A DNA stretch of 64,000 nt from the NCBI GenBank assembly GCA_040797845.1, contig JBFNFA010000001.1, positions 310,001 through 374,000 on the forward strand. Reading direction: 5' to 3'. The position numbers were made by a program, and so were the translations under genes. This DNA comes from Clostridium_AW sp040797845 (GTDB lineage Bacteria > Bacillota > Clostridia > Clostridiales > Clostridiaceae). The notes under the pieces are model-generated. The model was not told the DNA's origin, ran no database searches, and worked only from the letters and a program-made list of their open reading frames with translations. Below are positions 42,851 to 51,355 of the stretch, in pieces (the stretch's first letter is position 1; each line of letters starts with the position of its first letter).

Positions 42851-44530
42851 ATGAAAGAATGTATTAAAGAAAATAAACTGCTATTAGCGTTAACGGTTAT
42901 ATTCAGCGTAATATCGTCAGTAGCTATGGTAGGACTATCCTTATTTATTCAAATCACTATAGATTATGTTACTAGTAGAAACATGGTGGGGTTTAAAAGA
43001 ATATTAATATATTCCGTAGGATATGGTATTCTTATAGGATTACTATATTTTATATATGATATTTTAAGTAAAATGTTTATTAGGAACTTATTAAAAATGC
43101 TAAGAAATAAAGTGTTTTTTGGGATACTTAGAAGAAACTATAAGGATTTTAATTCTAAAAATACAGCTGATTATATTTCAGTATTAACAAATGATATGAA
43201 ATTAATAGAAGAGAACTATATAGGCCCATTACTTTTAATTCTTCAATATGGTGTTATGTTTGTGGTAACAGTTATTCTCTTATTATATTTGAGCCCATTG
43301 GTCACATTAGGGATATTCATAAGCATGTTATTAATTTTTATAGTACCAAGTATATTTGGAAAAGCTTTAGAAAGTAAACAATTAGAACTTTCAAATAGAT
43401 TATCATTTTTTACTTCTAAAATTAAGGATATATTTTCTGGATATGACGTTATAAGGTCATATAATTTAAGAAACAATATAACTAAAGAGTTTCAAGAGGA
43501 GAATAATAATTTAGCTAACACAAAGTTCCAAGCTGATAAGATATTTGTGATAAATGAATCACTATCTCAAATGTTAGGACTGGGAACACAGTTTGTAGCT
43601 ATATTTTTATCAGGATATTTAGTTATAAAGGGTAACTTAACCATGGGAATGCTTATTGCCATTGTTCAACTCTCAGGTACTTTTGTACACCCAGTAATAA
43701 TGATAATGAGTAATGTTCCTAAACTTAATAGTGTTAAACCTATAATTGAAAGAATCGATAAATTTTCTACTTATAAAGATAATGATTTTATAGGTAAAGA
43801 TAAACCTTATTTTAATAATAGCTTAGAGGTTTCAAATTTATCTTTTAATTATGGTAATGAAAGAGATGTTATTAATAATATAAGTCTAAGGATAGATAAA
43901 AACAAGAAATATGCAATAGTAGGGGAGAGTGGATGTGGTAAATCTACTTTAATAAAGCTAATGCTTGGATATTATTTTGATTTTACCGGAGATATAAAAT
44001 TTGATGGAAATAGTATTAAGAATTTAAATATAGAACAGTTAAACAAAATGATTTCTATTATACATCAAAATGTGTACATGTTTGATAAAACTATAGAAGA
44101 TAATATATGTTTATATAAGGAATTTTCAGAAGAACAGATAAATAATGTTTTAAATTTAAGTGGTGCAAATAAATTTATAGATGAAACAAGTAATGGATTA
44201 AATTCTTTAGTTGGTGAAAATGGTAGTAATCTTTCAGGGGGACAAAGACAAAGAATTGCAATCGCTAGAGCGCTAATTCAAGAAACACCAATACTTGTGC
44301 TAGATGAAGGTACTTCTGCTATAGATATGCAAACAGCTTATGATATAGAAAGCAAGCTTTTAAATATAGAGAATCTAACATTAATTACAATTACGCATAA
44401 AATGAGTGAAGAATTATTAAGTTTATATGATGATATAATATATATGGAAAGTGGACATATAGTCGAGATAGGAAGTCTTAAAGAGCTATTAGATAAAAAG
44501 GACAAATTCTTTAAGTTCTATACAGTATAA
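42851..44530 (+). CDS. ABC exporter with fused membrane and ATPase domains
   Basis: A 559-residue half-transporter starting ATG behind TAGGAGAA. Six membrane helices over residues ~10-290 are followed by an ATPase: VGESGCGKSTLIKL (Walker A, ~358), LSGGQRQRIAIARAL (signature), PILVLDEGTSAID (Walker B) and ITITHKM (H loop). It should export a peptide, drug or lipid and works as a homodimer. Operators upstream suggest it is induced through the ArsR-type regulator. Confidence 0.88.
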   Translation: MKECIKENKLLLALTVIFSVISSVAMVGLSLFIQITIDYVTSRNMVGFKRILIYSVGYGILIGLLYFIYDILSKMFIRNLLKMLRNKVFFGILRRNYKDFNSKNTADYISVLTNDMKLIEENYIGPLLLILQYGVMFVVTVILLLYLSPLVTLGIFISMLLIFIVPSIFGKALESKQLELSNRLSFFTSKIKDIFSGYDVIRSYNLRNNITKEFQEENNNLANTKFQADKIFVINESLSQMLGLGTQFVAIFLSGYLVIKGNLTMGMLIAIVQLSGTFVHPVIMIMSNVPKLNSVKPIIERIDKFSTYKDNDFIGKDKPYFNNSLEVSNLSFNYGNERDVINNISLRIDKNKKYAIVGESGCGKSTLIKLMLGYYFDFTGDIKFDGNSIKNLNIEQLNKMISIIHQNVYMFDKTIEDNICLYKEFSEEQINNVLNLSGANKFIDETSNGLNSLVGENGSNLSGGQRQRIAIARALIQETPILVLDEGTSAIDMQTAYDIESKLLNIENLTLITITHKMSEELLSLYDDIIYMESGHIVEIGSLKELLDKKDKFFKFYTV

Positions 44531-44596
44531 ATGAAGATTTTGTTAAAGATAATTAGATGAGTAGATTAATAGATAATGTAATACACCCTATGCAAT

Positions 44597-44662
44597 GGAA
44601 ACTGAGATACGTAGTGACGTCGCCCATAAAAAGACGCTCCTCCCACTACATACCTCAGTTCC
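44597..44662 (+). repeat. Long imperfect hairpin with inner stem
   Basis: Left arm 44597-44616 and right arm 44644-44662 are nearly complementary (ACTGAG... with CTCAGT..., two mismatches). Inside, GACG at 44633-44636 can pair with CGTC at 44619-44622. It is the main structure in the 333-base gap before the next gene. GC content is higher than around it and no T run follows, so a structured RNA or mobile-element relic is likelier than a terminator. Confidence 0.55.
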
Positions 44663-44863
44663 TTTATGTTTTACAGATATATTTTCAAAATTAAATTATG
44701 ACACATTAGTTCTTCATTTATAAATTTCCACAAAAGTAATTTACCTTCTTATTTTAAAATAGAATAAGTCAATAAATATATAATATAAATCAATAATAAT
44801 TTATTGATAAACGATAAAAACCATGCTATCATATACATAGAAATTAAAAGTGAGGTGCTTTTT

Positions 44864-45316
44864 ATGAAAGGATATTCAACAATTTTCTTAAAGATAGCTG
44901 TTATTCTTATTGGAATTCCGGTTCTTGCTCTGTGTATATTTTGGGTACCTAGATTTGTAAATTTTTTTAATTATGCCATTTTAATCGGTGTTTATGCAAC
45001 GGCGATAACGTTTTTCGTTGCACTGTATCAGGCTTTAAAACTTTTAAGCTATATAGACAAGAATAAAGCTTTCTCTCAAATTTCTGTAAAAGCTTTAAAA
45101 AATATAAAATACTGTGCAAACACAATTAGTATTATATATGTAGGACTAGTACCATTTTTAATTCCTATAGCAGATGTAGACGATGCCCCAGGACTCATAG
45201 CATTCCCAATCATCATCATTTTTGCTTCAATGGTGGTTGCGGTTTTTGCTGCTGTTCTTCAAAAGCTTTTACAAGAAGCAATAGATATAAAATCAGAAAA
45301 TGATTTAACAGTATGA
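44864..45316 (+). CDS. DUF2975 membrane protein
   Basis: A 150-residue protein from ATG 44864, seven bases after GAGGTG; an in-frame TTG at 44804 has no RBS. Four hydrophobic segments (~8-30, 40-62, 82-104, 118-140). It matches DUF2975 proteins, which are almost always paired with a small Cro/CI-type regulator, as here nine bases downstream. Role unknown; possibly a membrane sensor or anti-regulator. Confidence 0.82.
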   Translation: MKGYSTIFLKIAVILIGIPVLALCIFWVPRFVNFFNYAILIGVYATAITFFVALYQALKLLSYIDKNKAFSQISVKALKNIKYCANTISIIYVGLVPFLIPIADVDDAPGLIAFPIIIIFASMVVAVFAAVLQKLLQEAIDIKSENDLTV

Positions 45317-45325
45317 GGTGATAAA

Positions 45326-45535
45326 ATGGCTATTATAATCAATATTGATGTGATGTTGGCTAAAAGAAAAATGAGTGTAACGGAACTTTCAGAGAAAGTT
45401 GGAATAACCATGGCAAACCTCTCTATACTAAAGAATGGAAAGGCAAAAGCTATTAGACTTTCAACTTTAGAGGCAATATGCAAAGCTTTGGACTGCCAAC
45501 CAGGTGATATTTTAGAATACAGAAATGATATATAG
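45326..45535 (+). CDS. Small Cro/CI-type helix-turn-helix regulator (YozG-like)
   Basis: A 69-residue protein starting ATG behind GAGGTG. Nearly all of it is the HTH_3 fold: MLAKRKMSVTELSEKVGIT, then NLSILKNGKAKAIRLSTLEA with the recognition helix, and ICKALDCQPGDILEY. This is the standard YozG partner of DUF2975 and probably regulates its own operon. Confidence 0.9.
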   Translation: MAIIINIDVMLAKRKMSVTELSEKVGITMANLSILKNGKAKAIRLSTLEAICKALDCQPGDILEYRNDI

Positions 45536-45561
45536 TAGATTAGTTAAATGTTGAGTAAAGT

Positions 45562-45687
45562 TTATCCGATGACTAGCCGCTCTAATATTCCCATCTTCTT
45601 CAAAGCGGGAGCGCAGGAGCTAAGAGCGGCTATGTCCCTGGATAACGATTTCTAAGAATCAGATGGAGTAAAAACTCCACCTGATTC
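45562..45687 (+). mobile_element. Structured RNA/DNA element resembling an IS200/IS605 3' end (non-autonomous remnant)
   Basis: Nested stems: TTATCC (45562-45567) with GGATAA (45640-45645), TAGCCGCTCT (45574-45583) with AGAGCGGCTA (45623-45632), an inner TCCC/GGGA pair, then a separate 14-base hairpin (45656-45669 with 45674-45687). It is much more GC-rich than surroundings. The architecture, a multi-stem guide-like RNA followed by a terminal hairpin, resembles the right end and TnpB guide RNA of clostridial IS605-type elements. No transposase or TnpB gene adjoins it. Family assignment is from memory and unverified. Confidence 0.5.
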
Positions 45688-45717
45688 AAGAACTCTGTTT
45701 ATTTGAGGAGGTAATAT

Positions 45718-47064
45718 ATGAAGATTAAATTGATTCAACCTGCAATGCTACCAAGACCAATGGATACAAAGTTAAAAACAAGAATGTCTCCTTCATTAGC
45801 ATTACTCACAATAGCAAATCTTACGCCGAAAGAACATGAAGTTATTATTGAGAATGAAAATGTTGAAAATATAGATTTTGATGAACCTGTAGATTTGGTA
45901 GCAATAACTGTCACTGTAGATGTTATGAATAGAGCGGTGGAAATATCAAAGGAGTTTAGAAATCGTGGAGTAACAGTAATCGCAGGAGGTATACATATTA
46001 CAGCAGATCCAGATGCTACTCTTAATAGTTTTGACGCAATATGTGTGGGAATGGCTGAGAGAGTTTGGGCAAAAATCCTTAAGGATAAAGAAAACAATTC
46101 CCTTAAGAAGATATATTATGATATGGAAAATATTGCTGGAGAAGAAATAGTATCGCCTAACTATTACATTATTGATAATAATAAGTATTTATATACTAAT
46201 ATAATTAGTACTAGCAGGGGATGCCCTTTTGAATGTGATTTCTGCTACAATAGTTGCAAAAATGTACTTAAAACTTATATTAATAGACCCATAGAGGATG
46301 TAATTAAAGATATAAAGGCATTAAAAACAAGACATATAATGTTTATTGATGATAATTTTATTGGAAATCCCAAATGGACAAAAAAATTATTAAAAGAAAT
46401 AAAACCTCTTAAACTAAAGTGGAACGCAGCGGTTACTTCTAATATAGTGGACATGCCTGAATTATTAGATGAAATGAAGGAATCTGGTTGTCAAAGTTTA
46501 TTTATAGGTTTTGAAAGTATAAATAGTAAGTCAATAGATAGTGTCCACAAGGTGCAAAATAGCGTAAAGAGATATGAGAAGCTTGTAGATGAAATTCATA
46601 AGAGGGGAATAATGATAAATGCAAGTTTTGTTTTCGGATTAGATGAAGATGATGCCTCTGTATTTAAGAATACATTAGAATGGATAGTTAAGAATAAGAT
46701 AGAAACGGTAACCTCACATATTCTTACTCCATATCCTGGTACAAAGTTATATTCATCATTAATGGAGGAAAACAGAATTGTAGATTTTAATTTATCAAAT
46801 TATAATACTGCCCATGTGGTATATAAACCAAAGAATATTACAGCAGAAGAATTATATAATGGCTATCTATGGATATATAAAGAAGTGTACACCTTTAAAA
46901 ATATAATGAAAAGGCTACCAAAATCTAAAAAACAGTGGATTCCATTTCTAGCATTTAATTTATTTTATAGGAAGTTTAGGAAGCTGACAGAGTTATTGTG
47001 CAATATAGTTTCTTTTGAAAATATAGGAAGATTTTTTAGATGGTTAGCTTATTGTATAAAGTAG
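45718..47064 (+). CDS. B12-binding-type radical SAM protein
   Basis: A 448-residue protein starting ATG behind GAGGAGG. The N-terminal ~150 residues form a cobalamin-binding-like Rossmann domain without the DxHxxG motif (VAITVTVDVMNRAVE, AGGIHITADPDATL). The radical SAM core has CPFECDFC near residue 170, MFIDDNFIGNP and FIGFESIN. The C-terminal ~70 residues are helical and basic. Relatives include the BchE/P-methylase-type enzymes, which modify lipids, cofactors or peptides. Stand-alone gene; substrate unknown. Confidence 0.82.
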   Translation: MKIKLIQPAMLPRPMDTKLKTRMSPSLALLTIANLTPKEHEVIIENENVENIDFDEPVDLVAITVTVDVMNRAVEISKEFRNRGVTVIAGGIHITADPDATLNSFDAICVGMAERVWAKILKDKENNSLKKIYYDMENIAGEEIVSPNYYIIDNNKYLYTNIISTSRGCPFECDFCYNSCKNVLKTYINRPIEDVIKDIKALKTRHIMFIDDNFIGNPKWTKKLLKEIKPLKLKWNAAVTSNIVDMPELLDEMKESGCQSLFIGFESINSKSIDSVHKVQNSVKRYEKLVDEIHKRGIMINASFVFGLDEDDASVFKNTLEWIVKNKIETVTSHILTPYPGTKLYSSLMEENRIVDFNLSNYNTAHVVYKPKNITAEELYNGYLWIYKEVYTFKNIMKRLPKSKKQWIPFLAFNLFYRKFRKLTELLCNIVSFENIGRFFRWLAYCIK

Positions 47065-47084
47065 GTGGTGGAATTTTTCTTTTT

Positions 47085-47124
47085 AAGCGATGTAAAACTG
47101 AATTTACGTCGCTTTTGAGTTATA
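47085..47124 (+). repeat. Dispersed hairpin repeat, copy 1
   Basis: A 40-base sequence (AAGCGATGTAAAACTG ... CGTCGCTTTTGAGTTATA) identical to the copy at 48002-48041. It forms a stem (AAGCGA with TCGCTT) ending in a short T-rich tail, so it may work as a terminator for the radical SAM gene. Two divergent copies occur at 49576 and 51135. Confidence 0.8.
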
Positions 47125-47225
47125 AGGTGACGCAAAATCAATGAATTGATTTATAGCGGATTTAATCTTATACTTATAAAGTGTAAGATGTTACTATAAA
47201 TATAATTTTATAGGAGGTGTTTTAT

Positions 47226-47498
47226 ATGGGGGAGAGGTATAAATTAAAGGTAAAAAATGGGGAGATGCGCCTATTCAAAGAAGGATCATTTTTTGATGAT
47301 GATTGTGGTAAATTGAGCAAAACTTTTACAGGCAAACTTAAAACTAGTAATTTATTCTCTATTAACTATACATTAGAAGATATATCAGGTGTATTTTCTT
47401 CGGGACAAAAATATAAGGTAATAAAATCAAATGGAGAAGTAGGAGTTATGACTAAAAAATCATTTAGTGAATATTATGAATATACACCTCTAAAATAA
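47226..47498 (+). CDS. Small uncharacterised protein
   Basis: A 90-residue protein from ATG 47226, six bases after AGGAGGTG. The sequence is Lys/Ser/Phe-rich with a short acidic run (FFDDDCGK) and a beta-like pattern in the second half (YKVIKSNGEVGVMTKK). No membrane segment and no known motif. It lies between two copies of a repeat family in a patchwork region. Confidence 0.5.
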   Translation: MGERYKLKVKNGEMRLFKEGSFFDDDCGKLSKTFTGKLKTSNLFSINYTLEDISGVFSSGQKYKVIKSNGEVGVMTKKSFSEYYEYTPLK

Positions 47499-47587
47499 AT
47501 TTAATTTTAAGCAATAGGTTAATTTAGTAGCATAATTGTAATAAAACGTGAAATAAAGATTGTTTATAAAATAGGAGGTCGATATAG

Positions 47588-47971
47588 TTGAAACCAATGG
47601 ATATAAAAAACAAAATCCTGTTGGGAATTAGTATGATTGGACTACTTGGTATATCATATTGGCTATGCAGATTTTCTTTTTTTGAAATGCACGGTATGAA
47701 ACAGTGGACAAATCTATTGGCTATATTAAGTATTACTATAATAGTTATCGCTACTATATTTGGAAATCGAATAATACCAGTAGCCACTATTGTAGGGTAT
47801 ATGGATGGATTTATTCTTGCTATGATATTTAATACTGATGGTGTAGACCAAGGTGGAGGGAAAACAAATAATGCTTGGATAATATGGGGAACTGTTTTCA
47901 TTTTCTTAATTCTGATTGGTATCGTTTGGAGTTTTATTTCTAAACAAAGACATGAAAATGTAAAGAAATAA
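47588..47971 (+). CDS. Small membrane protein, four predicted helices
   Basis: A 127-residue protein. TTG 47588 is chosen because AGGAGG lies eight bases upstream; the next ATG (47597) is 16 bases away. Four hydrophobic segments at ~10-28, 42-58, 62-82 and 98-118; NTDGVDQGGGKTNNA forms a polar loop. No family recognised. It is directly followed by a dispersed hairpin repeat. Confidence 0.6.
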   Translation: MKPMDIKNKILLGISMIGLLGISYWLCRFSFFEMHGMKQWTNLLAILSITIIVIATIFGNRIIPVATIVGYMDGFILAMIFNTDGVDQGGGKTNNAWIIWGTVFIFLILIGIVWSFISKQRHENVKK

Positions 47972-48001
47972 ATATTATATTTGTGTCGCATTTTTCTAAT
48001 T

Positions 48002-48041
48002 AAGCGATGTAAAACTGAATTTACGTCGCTTTTGAGTTATA
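48002..48041 (+). repeat. Dispersed hairpin repeat, copy 2
   Basis: Identical over 40 bases to 47085-47124, including the flanking ATTTTTCT-like lead-in. It follows the small membrane-protein gene after 31 bases, a terminator-like position. Confidence 0.8.
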
Positions 48042-48084
48042 TTATGAAGATAGAAAAAGAATAGAAATTTTGAAATATAAAGTT

Positions 48085-48120
48085 TAACTCCTAGAGAAAA
48101 GATTAGGGAGTTTTTTATTT
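48085..48120 (+). terminator. Terminator in the patchwork region
   Basis: AACTCCTA (48085-48092) and TAGGGAGTT (48104-48112) pair with one G-U, then TTTTTATTTT. Confidence 0.75.
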
Positions 48121-48250
48121 TAACTTTATTAATGAAAATTTGATTACCCATTTTTAAAGAATTCTATGTGTATAGTAACCCTTTAAATGCTTGTTCATAT
48201 TATAAAATAGGAAATCACTTGATTTGTCTATTTCAAAGGGAGGGATTGCT

Positions 48251-48598
48251 GTGCCTGATGGAGTTTTTGATTATGAAAGGCAAGAGGAACAGAGCTGTCA
48301 AACTCACGTACATGAATATTTAGGTAGCACCACAATTTTTGAAAAAATACCTCATAATCATCGTTTTGCTGGAGTTACTAGCGAGGCCATACCAAGTGGC
48401 AATAGCCATGTTCATCAGTTATTAGGAAATTCAGATTTTGCTGTAGCCCATCTACATGAAGTTGGAGCTAGAACTGGACCAGCTATACCAGTTGGTAGTG
48501 GTAAACATGTCCACTTTGTTTATGGTACAACTACCCTTGACAGAGGGCATGTACATCAATTTACTTTCGCTACTCTAATTGAAGATCCTATAGATTAA
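48251..48598 (+). CDS. YmaF-family His-rich protein
   Basis: A 115-residue protein from GTG 48251, six bases after AAAGGGAGGG; the TTG at 48224 has no site. It has many His residues in regular HxH pairs (THVHEY, HNHRF, SHVHQL, AHLHEV, KHVHFVY, GHVHQF), the pattern of the YmaF family. It probably binds a metal such as zinc or copper, possibly in the spore coat. Single gene between terminators. Confidence 0.83.
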   Translation: MPDGVFDYERQEEQSCQTHVHEYLGSTTIFEKIPHNHRFAGVTSEAIPSGNSHVHQLLGNSDFAVAHLHEVGARTGPAIPVGSGKHVHFVYGTTTLDRGHVHQFTFATLIEDPID

Positions 48599-48609
48599 AT
48601 AAGCTTATT

Positions 48610-48640
48610 GAGTCGTCGTGATTGACGGCTCTTATTTATA
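48610..48640 (+). terminator. Terminator after the YmaF-family gene
   Basis: GAGTCGTC (48610-48617) and GACGGCTC (48624-48631) form an eight-base stem, followed by TTATTTATA. Confidence 0.75.
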
Positions 48641-48796
48641 TGTTTATATTCTTTTGGGTGATTCAATTTCTTATTTTTACTATATTATTAGTGTATAGTA
48701 TCTTTATAATGATAATACTCAGGAAGTTTAAGACTAAAATTGGTTACATATGTTATAATATTCCTGTAAATCAGTTTGTAGTTATGGGAGGATAAC

Positions 48797-49540
48797 ATGA
48801 AATTTAAGGAGTTCGGTAATAGTAAATTACCTACTATAATATTTTTGCACGGTGGGGGATTATCATGGTGGTCGTTAGAAAAAATAATTGATAATCTAAA
48901 ACATGACTATCACATTGTAACTCCTATAATTGATGGGCATGGTGAAGATTGTGAAAATAACTTTGTAAGTATAGAAGATTCTGCAAATAAACTTATAAGT
49001 TTTATAGATATTAATTTTAATGGGAGAGTATTTGCCATATCTGGATTATCAATAGGCGGACAAATTTTAATAGAGGTATTATCTAAAAGAGATAGTATTG
49101 CAAAGTTTGCAGTTATCGAAAGTGCTTTAATTTATCCTATTAAGGGAGTAAATTTAATGATACCAATTTATAAAATCTTCTACGGATTAATTAAGAAAAA
49201 GTGGTTTTCTAAATTACAAGCAAAAACTCTTTTTGTACCATCTAATATGTTTGATCAATACTATAAAGAAAGCTCAAATATGACAAAAGAATCACTAATT
49301 AATATTACTATAGATAATGGAAATTACAGGTTAAAAAATACAATAAAAAACACAAGCGCTAAGGTTTTGATTATTGTAGGTGAAAAAGAATTAAAAATCA
49401 TGAAAAAATCAGCTAAAACAATTAATAATACAATATTAAATAGCCAATTATATGTAGCTCCTAAAATGGGACATGGAGAACTTAGCTTATATAATTCGGA
49501 AAAATACGTTGAAACTATCAAAAACTTCTTTGCGAACTAA
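48797..49540 (+). CDS. Alpha/beta-hydrolase
   Basis: A 247-residue protein starting ATG behind GGGAGGAT. Oxyanion-hole FLHGGGLSWW near 18, nucleophile elbow ISGLSIGGQ near 82 (Ser), and catalytic His in PKMGHGELS near 228. No signal peptide. It would cleave an ester or small amide, perhaps in detoxification or fatty-acid metabolism. A dispersed hairpin repeat follows after 35 bases. Confidence 0.85.
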   Translation: MKFKEFGNSKLPTIIFLHGGGLSWWSLEKIIDNLKHDYHIVTPIIDGHGEDCENNFVSIEDSANKLISFIDINFNGRVFAISGLSIGGQILIEVLSKRDSIAKFAVIESALIYPIKGVNLMIPIYKIFYGLIKKKWFSKLQAKTLFVPSNMFDQYYKESSNMTKESLINITIDNGNYRLKNTIKNTSAKVLIIVGEKELKIMKKSAKTINNTILNSQLYVAPKMGHGELSLYNSEKYVETIKNFFAN

Positions 49541-49575
49541 AAAACTACAATTTTTAGGTGAATAACTTTCTTATT

Positions 49576-49617
49576 AAGCGATGTAAGTTCAATATTACAT
49601 CGCTTTTAATGAGTTAT
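49576..49617 (+). repeat. Dispersed hairpin repeat, divergent copy 3
   Basis: AAGCGATGTAA pairs with TTACATCGCTT, followed by TTAATGAGTTAT. It shares the outer AAGCGA/CGCTT and the GAGTTAT tail with copies 1 and 2 but has a different loop, with the stem restored by compensatory changes. It follows the hydrolase gene. Confidence 0.7.
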
Positions 49618-49709
49618 GATTACAACATAATTAAATAATTAATAAATGCAAAGGAAAGGACCGGGAGGGATCTTTTTATTTTGTCCATCTTTAAGAAACG
49701 GGGTGTGAT

Positions 49710-50327
49710 ATGGAAACTATATCTATAGCTTTATTATGTTCTGTAATAGGAGCAGTAATAGTATTAATTACATTTTCTCGAAACAAAGATAAAGATTTAA
49801 AGAAAAATACTAAGGAAGAAACTATAATGTCTACAAGGATTGATTATATAGCTAAAGGGGTAGATGATATAAGATTAGATATGAAAGAATTAATTAATTT
49901 AGGATTAAAGTCAGATGACAATAAAGCTGTAGTGGGTAGTAGGCATATAGCAACAAATTTTAATAAAAGACATGACTAAGTATTAAGGGATATAGATAAT
50001 CTTATAGAGGGTCTCCACAAAATTACGGACACTCCTGTAAATAATTATTTTATAAAAATTAGCTATATACATAAACAAAATAATCAAAAGTACCCAGAAT
50101 ACTTGCTAACACGTGATGGATTTTCGGTTTTAGTTATGGGCTTTACAGGAAAGAAAGCTCTTGAATGGAAACTTAAATATATACAAGCTTTTAATTCTAT
50201 GAAAGCCTTTATTAGAGAAAAATTATCCAGTGAGTGGCAAGAAACAAGAATAAAAGGTAAACTAGCTAGAGGGAATGAAACTGATATAATAATGACTAAA
50301 ATTATATTCACTAATCTAATATTTTAA
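49710..50327 (+). pseudogene. Fused and broken prophage gene (tail-region membrane protein joined to Rha regulator)
   Basis: One frame runs from ATG 49710 to 50327 with a single in-frame TAA at 49977. The first ~70 codons (ALLCSVIGAVIVLITFSRNK then YIAKGVDDIRLDM) match a small membrane-anchored phage protein. The remainder is the Rha (pRha) phage regulator domain (SRHIATNFNKRHD, VLRDIDNLIEG, EYLLTRDGFSVLVMGFTG). The TAA replaces the His codon expected in KRHDHVLRD. Two phage genes seem to have been joined by deletion and then inactivated. GGGTGTG precedes the start. Confidence 0.78.
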
Positions 50328-50360
50328 GATGTGTTTTAAGAAAATCACATCTTTTATTCT
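50328..50360 (+). terminator. Terminator after the broken prophage gene
   Basis: AAGATGTG and CACATCTT pair around a loop of about 11 bases, followed by TTATTCTTTT. The ~215 bases that follow contain no gene. Confidence 0.75.
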
Positions 50361-50576
50361 TTTCTAGATTTTTATTAATTTATAATTGTATTTAGTTTTA
50401 TATTAAAAATTAGAGGAATTTAATCTATTAATGTTGAATACTTACTATATAAACTTATATATACATTTAAAACATAATATTAAAATGAAGGGAAAATATT
50501 ACATAACATGCAGAAAAAGATAACGATATGTTAAAATGTAAATAATAATGCTGAAATTGAAGAGGTGGCTTATGAT

Positions 50577-51023
50577 ATGAAAAGAAAATTTTATTTGTTA
50601 ATTGTTATCTTAATATGTATAGGTCTTGCAATATTTCATAATGTAAATAAATATTTTATAATTCCATTTTATTTGAATGATTTACACCTTACATCTGAAA
50701 GTTCAATTTATTTTTATTATGTAAGTTATGTGATATTAATATCTACAATGATCTATTTATTAATAACAGAATTTATCAAAAGTAGGGTAAAAACAACTAA
50801 ATTAAAAACAATAGCCTCTCATTTGCAAATAGGTGTATATATAATAATTTTACAAATAGCACAAATGAAAATAGTACCTCAATTTCTTAAGAGTAGACTA
50901 AATTTGAAACCATGGGAGTATGGATTTGTTTTCTTAATATTTCTATTTTCATCACTATATGCAGTATTCTGTATTTATGTTTTTGACAAAGCAATAAAAA
51001 AATTTAATTCTAATAATATTTAG
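50577..51023 (+). CDS. Small uncharacterised membrane protein, four predicted helices
   Basis: A 148-residue protein from ATG 50577, nine bases after GAGGTGG. Hydrophobic segments at ~5-20, 40-60, 80-98 and 118-138; a polar middle loop (EFIKSRVKTTKLKT). No signature and no recognised family. Confidence 0.6.
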   Translation: MKRKFYLLIVILICIGLAIFHNVNKYFIIPFYLNDLHLTSESSIYFYYVSYVILISTMIYLLITEFIKSRVKTTKLKTIASHLQIGVYIIILQIAQMKIVPQFLKSRLNLKPWEYGFVFLIFLFSSLYAVFCIYVFDKAIKKFNSNNI

Positions 51024-51134
51024 GAACTAAATGTTATTAGAATAGATTAGTTAAAGATTATTATTTTATTGTGATTTAAATGCTATAGAAAAATTAAATT
51101 ACTATTGAAAAATTAAAATTAGTAAAATAATCCG

Positions 51135-51173
51135 AAAGCGAACTAAGTAATATTGGTTCGCTTTTGAGTTATA
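51135..51173 (+). repeat. Dispersed hairpin repeat, divergent copy 4
   Basis: AAAGCGAACT ... AGGTTCGCTTTTGAGTTATA-like: GAAAGCGAAC pairs with GGTTCGCTTTT, with the same GAGTTATA tail as copies 1 and 2. Found ~110 bases after the membrane-protein gene at 50577, in a 330-base gap. Confidence 0.7.
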
Positions 51174-51216
51174 TTGCGAATTAAGTAAATTGAAATTAAG
51201 GAGGGGGATAGTTAAA

Positions 51217-51288
51217 TTGGAATGGAATGGTATGAAAGGTCGCTATTTCACTATATACTTAGCTCTTTTAAGTTTTTCAATATATTAA
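51217..51288 (+). CDS. Possible 23-residue peptide
   Basis: A TTG-initiated frame nine bases after a strong AAGGAGGGGG site encodes EWNGMKGRYFTIYLALLSFS-like residues with a hydrophobic C-terminal half. Such a good RBS in front of a very short frame suggests a real small peptide or the stub of a truncated gene. The remainder of the 51024-51355 gap is A/T-rich with a dispersed repeat. Confidence 0.3.
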   Translation: MEWNGMKGRYFTIYLALLSFSIY

Positions 51289-51355
51289 TTATCTTTAATA
51301 TTATTTATCACCTTGGTAAAAATAATATTAAAAATAATAAAGGATTGATTATGTA

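Noticed and set aside
47524..47991. 155-codon antisense frame over the small membrane-protein gene
   Set aside because: No RBS, runs across an intergenic gap and the frame is a mirror of hydrophobic codons on the other strand.
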